DNA from: Pseudomonadota bacterium
GTDB lineage: Bacteria > Pseudomonadota > Alphaproteobacteria > Rhodobacterales > Rhodobacteraceae
DNA length: 8,497 bases
Assembly (NCBI GenBank): GCA_021813645.1
Contig: JAKAJW010000336.1
Location: 1 to 8,497 of the forward strand
Reading direction: 5' to 3'
The translations under genes were made by a program, and so were the position numbers. The number at the start of each line of letters is the position of its first letter. Position 1 is the stretch's first letter. Positions 1-6,015 of the stretch are shown here, in pieces. Under the pieces are notes generated by a model, which searched no databases, was not told the origin of the DNA, and saw only the letters and a list, made by a program, of their open reading frames with translations.

Positions 1-450
1 CTCTCTGTGGAAGACAACATCCTCGCCGTGCTGGAGCTGACCGAGCGCGACCGGCACAAGCGTCGCGAGCGGCTGGAGGAGCTGCTGTCGGATTTCCCCA
101 TCACCCATCTGCGCCGCGCGCCGGCGCTGTCGCTCTCGGGCGGCGAGCGGCGGCGGGTGGAAATCGCCCGCTGCCTGGCGTCCGATCCGAAATACCTGAT
201 GCTGGACGAGCCCTTCGCTGGCGTCGATCCGATCGCGGTGGGCGAGATTCGGCATCTGGTGCATGACCTGAAGACCCGCGGCATCGGCATCCTGATCACC
301 GATCACAACGTGCGCGAGACGCTGGAGATCGTCGACCGCGCCTATATCCTGCACGAAGGCCGGGTGCTGATGAGCGGCAGCGCCGACGAGGTGATCCGCG
401 ACGAGAACGTCCGCCGGGTCTATCTGGGCCAGAACTTCCGCATTTCCTGA
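1..450 (+). CDS. lptB: LPS export ABC transporter ATP-binding protein LptB (3' part)
   Basis: This is the C-terminal 149 residues of LptB, the cytoplasmic ATPase that works with LptF/LptG to extract lipopolysaccharide from the inner membrane and push it along the Lpt bridge. The reading frame is open from base 1, so the start, Walker A and Q-loop lie upstream of the window; the full protein is normally about 240-250 residues. In the fragment I see the ABC signature LSGGERRRVEIAR (fragment residues 45-57), Walker B YLMLDEP (65-71), the D-loop AGVD (73-76) and the H-loop histidine in LITDHNVRETLE (His102). LSGGERRRVEIAR, DEPFAGVDPI and ITDHNVRETL are highly characteristic of LptB rather than of amino-acid transporter ATPases of the same superfamily. 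The end RRVYLGQNFRIS is also typical. In related genomes lptC and lptA precede it. The gene ends in TGA, followed at once by a stem-loop. Confidence 0.96.
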   Translation, partial: LSVEDNILAVLELTERDRHKRRERLEELLSDFPITHLRRAPALSLSGGERRRVEIARCLASDPKYLMLDEPFAGVDPIAVGEIRHLVHDLKTRGIGILITDHNVRETLEIVDRAYILHEGRVLMSGSADEVIRDENVRRVYLGQNFRIS

Positions 451-494
451 CCGGCGGAGCGGCGCCGGCGGTTGCGGCGAATTGTCGGCAACCG
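451..494 (+). other. Two adjacent stem-loops directly after lptB
   Basis: The first hairpin is CCGGCG (451-456), a 6-nt loop and CGCCGG (463-468), starting at the base after the lptB stop. The second is CGGTTGC (469-475) paired perfectly with GCAACCG (488-494), with an inner CGA/TCG pairing (478-480/485-487), a 2-nt bulge and a 4-nt loop. Neither is followed by a T-run, so these are not classical intrinsic terminators. They could stabilise the lptB 3' end, assist Rho-dependent ending, or attenuate read-through into hpf. The pairing is seen in the sequence; the function is inferred. Confidence 0.5.
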
Positions 495-506
495 AACAGG
501 ATAGCG

Positions 507-537
507 TTGACATTTCGCGGCGATCGGTCGCCAAATA
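507..537 (+). promoter_or_regulatory. Candidate sigma-70-type promoter for hpf-ptsN
   Basis: A perfect -35 hexamer TTGACA lies at 507-512. The best -10 candidate is CCAAAT (531-536, 18-nt spacer), which matches the consensus only in its last three bases. The region CCAAATAC is locally A/T-rich in an otherwise GC-rich stretch. The spacer holds a perfect 5-bp dyad GGCGA-TCGG-TCGCC (519-532) that could be an operator or chance. The site is about 170 nt upstream of the hpf start, implying a long leader. A heat-shock-type sigma factor is another possibility, since hpf genes are often stress-induced; I cannot decide from sequence alone. Confidence 0.35.
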
Positions 538-612
538 CAGGCAATGCATGCGAAGTCCATCCAGTTGCAAAAGCCGGCGCTACAGGGGTCGAATCCGCCT
601 CGCCGGACGCAT

Positions 613-644
613 TTGGGGCCTTGGTTCGCAAGCCCATTCCCCAA
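613..644 (+). other. Hairpin in the hpf 5' leader
   Basis: TTGGGG (613-618) pairs with CCCCAA (639-644). An inner stem CTTG (620-623)/CAAG (629-632) carries a 5-nt loop, and the two stems are separated by an asymmetric internal loop. The element ends 63 nt before the hpf ATG and does not cover the Shine-Dalgarno. No T-run follows. It may be a leader structure for mRNA stability or regulation. Only the base pairing is observed. Confidence 0.4.
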
Positions 645-695
645 CAATCCGGCCCAGACAAGAACAAGAGCAAAGGGCGGCGGGGCCGACCGCCC

Positions 696-703
696 GGAGG
701 TGA
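696..703 (+). promoter_or_regulatory. Strong ribosome binding site that sets the hpf start
   Basis: GGAGGTGA is a near-perfect complement of the 16S rRNA 3' end. Two in-frame ATGs follow, at 705 and 708. The second sits 7 nt after GGAGG and the first only 4 nt, so 708 is the better start. The resulting MRYQISGKQMDIG is the usual beginning of this family. The open frame extends upstream to a TTG at 507, but that region carries the promoter and leader signals and shows no family similarity. Confidence 0.8.
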
Positions 704-707
704 GATG

Positions 708-1280
708 ATGCGCTACCAGATCAGCGGAAAGCAGATGGACATCGGTGATGCCCTGCAGACCCATGTGAAGTCGGAGCTGGACGAGACGGTAAGCAAATAC
801 GCCCAGCGCCCGACCGAGGCGGTGGTGGTCTTCTCGCGCAACGCCCATGAATTCGTTTGCGAGGCCACGGTGCATCTGGCCACCGGGATCAACGTCTCGG
901 CCCGCGGCCATTCGACCGAGGTCTATGCCGCCTTCGAAGGCTGCCGCGAGAAGATGGACAAGCAGCTGCGGCGCTACAAGCGGCGGTTGCGCGACCATCA
1001 GCACAAGCGCGAAGAGCCGGTTGAATTCGCCGGGGCCTCGGCCTATATCCTCGCCGCATCCGAAGGCGCGGACGATGCAGAACCCGACAGCCTGCAACCG
1101 ATGATCATCGCCGAGATGGAGACGCGGATCCCGCAACTCTCCGTCGGCGAGGCGGTCATGCAGATGGAGCTGGCGGGAGCCAATCTTCTGGTCTTCCGGA
1201 ACGAGAAGCACCGTGGGGTCAATGTCGTTTACCGCCGGGACGATGGCAATGTCGGCTGGATCGATCCTGCACATACTTAG
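708..1280 (+). CDS. hpf: Ribosome hibernation promoting factor, long form (HPF/RaiA family)
   Basis: A 190-residue long-type HPF. In stationary phase or stress such proteins bind the 30S decoding region, block mRNA and tRNA sites and, through their C-terminal domain, join 70S ribosomes into inactive 100S dimers. The N-terminal S30AE domain covers about residues 1-100. It starts MRYQISGKQMDIGDAL and includes a very basic stretch around residues 86-101 (KQLRRYKRRLRD followed by HQHKR) expected to contact rRNA. A variable acidic linker (about 101-130) leads to the dimerisation domain (about 131-188), with VGEAVMQMELAGANLLVFRN (146-165) and the conserved VNVVYRRDDGNVGWIDP ending. The long form explains why no separate Rmf partner is needed. 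It is followed 37 nt later by ptsN, probably in the same transcript. The start at 708 is set by the strong Shine-Dalgarno; the ATG at 705 is a possible alternative. Confidence 0.95.
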   Translation: MRYQISGKQMDIGDALQTHVKSELDETVSKYAQRPTEAVVVFSRNAHEFVCEATVHLATGINVSARGHSTEVYAAFEGCREKMDKQLRRYKRRLRDHQHKREEPVEFAGASAYILAASEGADDAEPDSLQPMIIAEMETRIPQLSVGEAVMQMELAGANLLVFRNEKHRGVNVVYRRDDGNVGWIDPAHT

Positions 1281-1317
1281 GATTTGAGCCGCAACGGCGG
1301 CGGACAGTGGATCGCGA

Positions 1318-1785
1318 ATGGACCTTTCGGCCATCTTGAAGCCCGGGGCGATCAAGGTCATCGGGCAGTTGACCAGCAAGAAGCGCCTGTTTCAGGAGAT
1401 CGCCGACGTGGTCGGCTCGGTCTATGGCGTCGATCCGGCGCTGGCCTTCGACGGCCTGCAGGAACGCGAGAGCCTCGGCGCCACCGGCGTCGGCCACGGC
1501 ATCGCCCTGCCGCATGCCAGGATCGAGGATCTGAGCGGCATCATCGGCGTCTTCATCCGGCTGGAACGGCCGATGGATTTCGATTCGGTCGACCGCCAGC
1601 CGGTCGATCTGATCTTCGCGCTGTTCGCGCCGAAGGACGCCGGGGTGGACCATCTGAAGGCCCTGGCGCTGGTGTCGCGCACCATGCGCGACGCCGGCAT
1701 CTGCGCCAAGCTGCGGGCCAATGCCGATCCGGCCAAGCTGCATGCCGTGCTGACCGAGGGCCGCGCCAACCACGCCGCCGCCTAG
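1318..1785 (+). CDS. ptsN: PTS IIA-like nitrogen-regulatory protein PtsN (EIIA-Ntr)
   Basis: A 155-residue EIIA-Ntr, the final phosphate acceptor of the nitrogen phosphotransferase chain PtsP (EI-Ntr) to NPr to PtsN. It is a cytoplasmic regulator rather than a sugar transporter; in other proteobacteria its phosphorylation state controls potassium transport, carbon/nitrogen balance and storage polymers. The protein is one PTS_EIIA type-2 domain. The phosphorylated histidine should be His66 in GHGIALPHARIEDL (59-72), matching the family's conserved ALPHAR motif. The start MDLSAILKPGAIK is standard for alphaproteobacterial PtsN. The Shine-Dalgarno is poor (only GGA-like bases upstream), consistent with translation helped by the preceding hpf. 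The hpf-ptsN pairing is widespread. The stop TAG is 23 nt from the stop of the convergent sulfotransferase gene. Confidence 0.95.
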   Translation: MDLSAILKPGAIKVIGQLTSKKRLFQEIADVVGSVYGVDPALAFDGLQERESLGATGVGHGIALPHARIEDLSGIIGVFIRLERPMDFDSVDRQPVDLIFALFAPKDAGVDHLKALALVSRTMRDAGICAKLRANADPAKLHAVLTEGRANHAAA

Positions 1786-1791
1786 CTCGAC

Positions 1792-1807
1792 CGGCCGTGG
1801 CGGGCCG
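1792..1807. terminator. Possible shared stem-loop between convergent genes
   Basis: CGGCC (1792-1796), a 6-nt loop and GGCCG (1803-1807) form a short perfect stem in the 23-nt gap between the ptsN and sulfotransferase stop codons. It could slow polymerase from either side. The stem is only 5 bp and lacks a T-run on both strands, so intrinsic termination is doubtful. The two transcripts probably overlap at their 3' ends. Confidence 0.25.
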
Positions 1808-1808
1808 C

Positions 1809-3215
1809 TCAGCCGCGCCAGTCGCCGAAACTCAAATGGGCGAAGTCGCGCTGATAGGCCTCCTGGCAGGCGGCCTCGATCTCGGCATCGGCGACCGCCG
1901 CCAGCGGGAAGGGACCGAGCGGCAGGGCCTCCGGCAGCGGCGGCGCGCGGCGGCCGATCTCGGCGGCGAGATAGGCGAGCCCCTCGGCCAGTCGGTCCTC
2001 GCGGATCACCAGATCGGGGCCGGCGGCATGGCCGAAGCCCTGCAGATGGGCCAGCTGGCTGGCCCAGCAGGCATCGGTGCGCAGCGAGGTCTGGCCGTTC
2101 AGGTTGCCCTTCACGAAGCGCAGGAAGTCCAGGAAAGCGGCGCGATGGGCGGCGAGGTCATAGGCCGCCGCGCCGATTTCCTGCGGCAGCCGGGTCTTGT
2201 AGAGCCGGCGCAGGGTCTGGCGCACCTCGGCGAAGCGGCCCTCGACGATGTGGCGGCAGAAGCTGTCATAGGCCCGCACCAGTGGATGGCGCAGCACGGT
2301 GAAGCTGCGATGGCCCGGATTGGCGCGCCGCCATTGCCGCAGCGTCTTCTGGGTGAAGCCGTCGGCGACCCCCTCGCCCAGCGCGGCGAGCCAGGCGGTC
2401 AGCCGATCCTCGATGCCGGAGCGGATCGGCATATAGAGCAGCGGCGCCTTGGCGCCGGCGATCATGCCGGGGATGCCGGCGCCGCGGCGCGGCTCGAAAT
2501 TCGGCGTGCGCGCCAAGTTGAACCGGTCGAGCCGGGCCAGGCCGGCCGCCATTTCCTCGGGGTTCTCGACCTTGTCGGCGATCTCCTCGGGGTTCTGCTT
2601 CTTCAGCGCGTCGGGCAACGCCTCGGCCCGGCCCGGCACGCCGAGGAAGGCGGCCAGCCCGTTCAGCACGGCAAGGTCGCCGAGATCCTCGTAATCGATG
2701 TAGAAGGCGGTCTGGCCGCTGACCTGCAGGGCATGCAGAACCGTCAGCTGGAAGCCCTGCAGCGTGTCGAGGTAGCGCGCGAATTCGGTACCGTCGAAGC
2801 GCGCCTTGGCCTGCTTCTGCCGCTTCAGGTCGCTGAGGATCCATTGCCCGGTCTGGCCGGCGATCTTCAGCGACACGTAGCTTTCGATCGGGTTGCGGCT
2901 GAGCACGATCTTGGCGCAGCGGCGGTCTTCCAGCACATGGGCCAGCACGCGCGGATCGTGGTCGTGGAAGAAGCGGAAGCCGGGCAGGCCGGGGCTTTCG
3001 GCCACCATCCGCTGCAGCAGTGCCAGCGGATCGGCCTCGCGTGCCGCGAGGGTGATGCCGAACAGCTCCTCGGCCTTCTTCTTGCCGATGAAGCTTGGGT
3101 TATAGGCCTCGCCGTAGCAGAGGACGCCGGGGATCGCGCTCAGGTTCTGCTCCAACAGGTTGGAGCCGGTGCGCATCTCGGCGAGGATCACGTAATAGTC
3201 GAAAGGTTGCGGCAC
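1809..3215 (-). CDS. NodH-like sulfotransferase with a second, degenerate sulfotransferase-like half
   Basis: A 468-residue protein, about twice the length of a single-domain NodH-type enzyme. Residues 1 to about 240 look like a complete PAPS-dependent sulfotransferase. The 5'-phosphosulfate loop is ILAEMRTGSNLLEQNL (10-25). The 3'-phosphate motif is LSRNPIESYVSLK (105-117), with Arg107 and Ser115 in the usual R-x7-S spacing. YIDYEDL lies at 172-178 and a NodH-like KKQNPEEIADKVENPEEM segment at 205-222. Residues about 257-468 resemble the Sulfotransfer_2 type: LLYMPIRSGIEDRL (259-272) at the P-loop position, FTVLRHPLVRAYDSF (305-319), and a terminal YQRDFAHLSF. There the PAPS-loop residues are not conserved and the Ser is shifted by one, so this half may be non-catalytic. 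The start is GTG, 4 nt after the stop of the upstream glycosyltransferase, so translation is probably coupled. The likely role is sulfation of the glycan made by the neighbouring enzymes. No signal peptide or membrane span is seen; acceptor unknown. Confidence 0.85.
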   Translation of the reverse strand: MPQPFDYYVILAEMRTGSNLLEQNLSAIPGVLCYGEAYNPSFIGKKKAEELFGITLAAREADPLALLQRMVAESPGLPGFRFFHDHDPRVLAHVLEDRRCAKIVLSRNPIESYVSLKIAGQTGQWILSDLKRQKQAKARFDGTEFARYLDTLQGFQLTVLHALQVSGQTAFYIDYEDLGDLAVLNGLAAFLGVPGRAEALPDALKKQNPEEIADKVENPEEMAAGLARLDRFNLARTPNFEPRRGAGIPGMIAGAKAPLLYMPIRSGIEDRLTAWLAALGEGVADGFTQKTLRQWRRANPGHRSFTVLRHPLVRAYDSFCRHIVEGRFAEVRQTLRRLYKTRLPQEIGAAAYDLAAHRAAFLDFLRFVKGNLNGQTSLRTDACWASQLAHLQGFGHAAGPDLVIREDRLAEGLAYLAAEIGRRAPPLPEALPLGPFPLAAVADAEIEAACQEAYQRDFAHLSFGDWRG

Positions 3216-3219
3216 GGGG

Positions 3220-4917
3220 TCACTTCACCAGATAGGGTTTGCCACGTTGGGCGGGGGAGAGCTGCGGATCCTCGCCGACCGGGAAGTCGCCCACCAGATG
3301 CGGCTGCATGCCCTGGTTCTTGAGGTTTTGCAGGAAGCGGCCGAAGCCGGTCAGATCCACCATCTTCGGCGCCTCGGTCAGCCGGCGCAGGCTGCGCGGG
3401 CTGGCCTCGTCGACGATCGCCTGCAAGTGTTCCATCGGCGCCCCGACGAATTCGGCCAGGGTCCAGATCCGCACCCGCGCCTTGAGCCAGGGAGAGCGCA
3501 GGATCTCCAGATGCCCGGCCTCGATCTTCTGCAGCTGGGCCGCGGTCTTGCGGATCTCGGCGAAGTCCAGGTTGGCGCGAAACAGCGGCACCGCCCAGGC
3601 CCCGGTCACGACCGAGATCTGGGCATTGGGGTCGAGCGCCATGAACCAGCCAAGCGCCTGATTGTCTTGCGGGCCGAACTGGAAGCATTGCCGCTCGCCG
3701 CGGGCGTTCCAGATCAGATTGGTCAGGAAGGCGCGCGGATTGTAGTCCCGCAGCGCCGCGCTGTCGGGCAGGGCGCCGTTGAACTGGCGCTCGCCGCCGG
3801 CGAACGCGACCCGGTCGGGGGCGAAGAGATGGCCATGCACCCGGCTGCCGATCGCCTTGCCGAGCCAGCCGTCGAAATTCTCGAACAGCTCGGCGAAGCC
3901 CTCGAACACCGAATAGGGCGCGGCGGTGCGGCCGTTCTCCCAGTTCTCGCGCGGGAACCGGCTTTGCATGTAGAGCCCGGGCCGGCCGCGGGTGCGCCGC
4001 TCCACCGCCTTGGCGAAGAGCCGGTCGATCTTGCCGGGGTTGGGCTCGGCCTGCGCCATGGCGCCGCCGTCGACGGCCAGGAAGTTGCGGTAGAGCTTGT
4101 CGGCCTGCGGCCAGATCTTGCGCGCCACGAAACAGTCGGAGCGGCGCAAAAGCTGCAGGTGATCGTCGTAGAAGATATGCGGCTTGCCCTGGAAATCGAA
4201 CTTGCTGAGCGTCAGCGAGCGGCTCTCGATCGCACGGGAATAGCGCCGCGCCATGGTCTGGAAATAGCTCTCGTCGGGGATCCAGACCCGCCGGAAGTAA
4301 CGGTCGAACTCGGCCCGGCGCGGATCCGCGAGAATGGCCGAGAGCGTCTGCCGGGTCAGGCACCACCATTGGCTGCCCAGATGCGGCACCAGCCCGGCCG
4401 GGATGCGGCGGCGGAAGCCGACCCGGCGCTGCAGCTTCACGTAGCGGTCGAACAGCCGCCGCTGCTTCTTCCAGGAGAACGGGAAGCGCAGGGTGAAGCG
4501 TTCCTCGTTCAGCCCGCCGACCGTCCAGATGACGTCTTCGGTGGTCACCGATTCGATGAAATCGGTCGTCGGTCGGGCTTCGAGATAGTGCTTCAGCTCG
4601 GCCACCGGGCGCAGCGGCAGGCAGGAGCCGGAGGCGAGATAGACGTGGCGCACCTGCGGAAAGCTGGCCAGCATCAGCTCGGCCGCCGCCTGGGTGGCGG
4701 CGACGATGCCCCAGGTGCCCCATTCGCAGGCGAACCGCGGGCCGAACTTGACGTTGTCGAGATCGGCCAAACGCTCGGCGAAGCGCGCATAGGCGGCCGC
4801 GCCGACCCGGCGGTCGACGTGGATGACGACCGGACAGCCCTGCCCCGCCCAATGCCGCGCCACCTGGGCCGCGCGGTCGAAGGCCGTGTGGCAGAGCATG
4901 ATGAAGCCCAGGCTCAT
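3220..4917 (-). CDS. GT14 'Branch'-type glycosyltransferase (beta-1,6-GlcNAc transferase-like) with C-terminal extension
   Basis: A 565-residue protein. About residues 1-280 match the core-2/I-branching beta-1,6-N-acetylglucosaminyltransferase fold (CAZy GT14). The opening MSLGFIMLCHTAF is followed by VVIHVDRR (30-37), the donor-site-like VYLASGSCLPLRP (92-104), LGSQWWCLTR (180-189) and WIPDESYFQT (212-221). By analogy with the mammalian core-2 enzyme, Glu216 in PDES would be the catalytic base; family enzymes need no metal or DxD motif. Residues about 285-565 form a separate region I recall from Rhodobacterales as a domain of unknown function (DUF5927/DUF5928 group, from memory). ATG at 4917 is chosen because it begins the family sequence and overlaps the preceding stop as ATGA; an upstream in-frame ATG at 4992 lies deep inside that gene. 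GAAGGG about 9 nt upstream can serve as the ribosome site. The sugar donor and linkage are inferred from family only. No signal peptide or membrane segment; probably acts on the cytoplasmic face. Confidence 0.85.
   Translation of the reverse strand: MSLGFIMLCHTAFDRAAQVARHWAGQGCPVVIHVDRRVGAAAYARFAERLADLDNVKFGPRFACEWGTWGIVAATQAAAELMLASFPQVRHVYLASGSCLPLRPVAELKHYLEARPTTDFIESVTTEDVIWTVGGLNEERFTLRFPFSWKKQRRLFDRYVKLQRRVGFRRRIPAGLVPHLGSQWWCLTRQTLSAILADPRRAEFDRYFRRVWIPDESYFQTMARRYSRAIESRSLTLSKFDFQGKPHIFYDDHLQLLRRSDCFVARKIWPQADKLYRNFLAVDGGAMAQAEPNPGKIDRLFAKAVERRTRGRPGLYMQSRFPRENWENGRTAAPYSVFEGFAELFENFDGWLGKAIGSRVHGHLFAPDRVAFAGGERQFNGALPDSAALRDYNPRAFLTNLIWNARGERQCFQFGPQDNQALGWFMALDPNAQISVVTGAWAVPLFRANLDFAEIRKTAAQLQKIEAGHLEILRSPWLKARVRIWTLAEFVGAPMEHLQAIVDEASPRSLRRLTEAPKMVDLTGFGRFLQNLKNQGMQPHLVGDFPVGEDPQLSPAQRGKPYLVK
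4914..4917 (-). other. ATGA stop-start overlap
   Basis: On the minus strand the last codon of the family-2 glycosyltransferase (TGA, 4916-4914) overlaps the ATG of the GT14 gene (4917-4915) as ATGA. This is a classical translational-coupling arrangement and fixes the GT14 start. Confidence 0.85.
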
Positions 4918-5939
4918 GCCCAATTGCCCTTCGACATCAGCCCGAGGATCTCGAGTTGCCGCCAGTTGATGTATTTCTCGCTCCACGCGCACCAGAGATC
5001 CAGCGAGGCCTGCGGCCCCGACCGCTTCAGCCCGGCGTCATAGGCCAGGTATTCCTTGCTGGCGCCGTAGTGCTGCCGGCGGTCCAGCTCTTCGCCGGCC
5101 TTAGCGGCGAACATGTGCAGAAATTTGGCGTGCAGGAGGCAACCCGATGCTTTCTCGCCGCCCCATTCGTCATAGGTCCGGTTCAGGCTGCGCGGCAGCA
5201 GCATGTGGGTGGAGCTGGCGTAGGCATAGTGGCGGTGCCATTTCACCAGCGGGATCTTGTTCAGCGCCGGCGCCTGGGCCGGGGCGTCGGGAAAGAAGAC
5301 GCGGGCGCGCGGGCCGCCCTGGATCCACAGATTGCCGTATTGCGGGTTGCGCGCGATCATGTAGTTGCCGCTGTCGAACCAGCAGGCGATCTCGATCGGA
5401 TCCTGGCCCTCGCGGTAGGGCTGCGCCTCGAGCGGACCCTTGGGATACATGTCGAGCAGCATCGCCCCGAAGGAATGGATCGCGCAGACGTCGAGCCAAT
5501 CGGTCAGCGCCCGCAGCGGGCGAGTGTCGCAGAACGGGTAGACGAAGAACTCGTCGGGATCGACGGTCAGGCACCAATGGCCGTGGGCATAGCGCCATTG
5601 CAGCCAGTTCAGCCAGTCCACCCCGAAGCGCGCCCGCTTGTAGCTGGCCCGCGCCAGCCAGAGCGAGACATCGGGCTGCGCCTCCAGATATTCGCGCGAC
5701 CCGTCGTCGGAGCCGTTGTCGACGATCAGGAAGTGCTGGATGCCCATCTCGCGGTAGTATTGCAGGAAATAGGGCAGCCGGATCCGCTCGTTGCGCAGGG
5801 TGGAGAACAGCAGCAGGTCGCCGCGCCGGATCCGCTCGGCGCGGTTGGCGATCGCGGTCAGCTCGCGCCGTTTGCGGAAGGCACGGAAGCGCAGCCGCTT
5901 GCGGGCCAGACGCAGCCGATAAGACCCCCAAACACTCAC
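4914..5939 (-). CDS. Family-2 glycosyltransferase (Glyco_tranf_2_4 type), copy A
   Basis: A 341-residue GT-A-fold glycosyltransferase. A short, very basic N-terminal stretch (SYRLRLARKRLRFRAFRKRR, residues 6-25) precedes the catalytic core and could bind acidic lipids at the inner membrane. The core begins LLLFSTLRNERIRLPYFLQ (42-60). The nucleotide-sugar site is FLIVDNGSDDGS (70-81) and the metal-binding DxD-type motif lies in CLTVDPDEFFVYP (123-135), with Asp127, Asp129 and Glu130. The C-terminal half includes LLHAKFL (268-274) and ends NWRQLEILGLMSKGNW. It is a clear paralogue of the gene at 6016-7140 and aligns with it over the whole length, without that copy's extra tail. The start is a GTG; the same position aligns with the ATG of the paralogue (SVWGSYRL versus IGAWESYRL), which supports it although the Shine-Dalgarno (GGGGCAGG) is mediocre. 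Sugar donor and acceptor cannot be read from the sequence. Confidence 0.87.
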   Translation of the reverse strand: MSVWGSYRLRLARKRLRFRAFRKRRELTAIANRAERIRRGDLLLFSTLRNERIRLPYFLQYYREMGIQHFLIVDNGSDDGSREYLEAQPDVSLWLARASYKRARFGVDWLNWLQWRYAHGHWCLTVDPDEFFVYPFCDTRPLRALTDWLDVCAIHSFGAMLLDMYPKGPLEAQPYREGQDPIEIACWFDSGNYMIARNPQYGNLWIQGGPRARVFFPDAPAQAPALNKIPLVKWHRHYAYASSTHMLLPRSLNRTYDEWGGEKASGCLLHAKFLHMFAAKAGEELDRRQHYGASKEYLAYDAGLKRSGPQASLDLWCAWSEKYINWRQLEILGLMSKGNWA

Positions 5940-5967
5940 CGCGCCTGCCCCGTTCGCCCCCCGATGC

Positions 5968-5994
5968 CCGCGCCGGCAGGATTGCCGCGCCGGC
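5968..5994. repeat. Short direct repeat between the two glycosyltransferase genes
   Basis: CCGCGCCGGC occurs at 5968-5977 and again at 5985-5994, inside the 76-nt gap between the two paralogues (5940-6015). Read on the minus strand, the inner part can also form a small CGGCA-ATCC-TGCCG hairpin. There is no T-run, so termination is unlikely, and an internal weak attenuator is possible. In GC-rich DNA such a short repeat may be chance. Confidence 0.35.
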
Positions 5995-6015
5995 TTTCGG
6001 ACTATCCGATCTACT

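Noticed and set aside
571..610. tRNA-like fragment (GGGGTCGAATCC resembling a T-arm)
   Set aside because: The flanking bases do not form a regular 5-bp T-stem, and no acceptor stem, anticodon arm or CCA end is found around it.
507..707. N-terminal extension of hpf back to a TTG at 507
   Set aside because: The extension has no family similarity, covers the promoter and leader hairpin, and a near-perfect Shine-Dalgarno sits just before the ATG at 708.
1284..3323. Very long open frame on the + strand across ptsN and the sulfotransferase region
   Set aside because: It overlaps ptsN in another frame and runs antisense to the sulfotransferase gene. Its translation is Arg/Gly/Ala-rich with no recognisable motif; such frames are common in GC-rich DNA.
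3247..5043. 598-codon open frame antisense to the GT14 gene
   Set aside because: The minus strand encodes clear GT14 motifs over the same bases. The plus-strand translation is low-complexity and motif-free.
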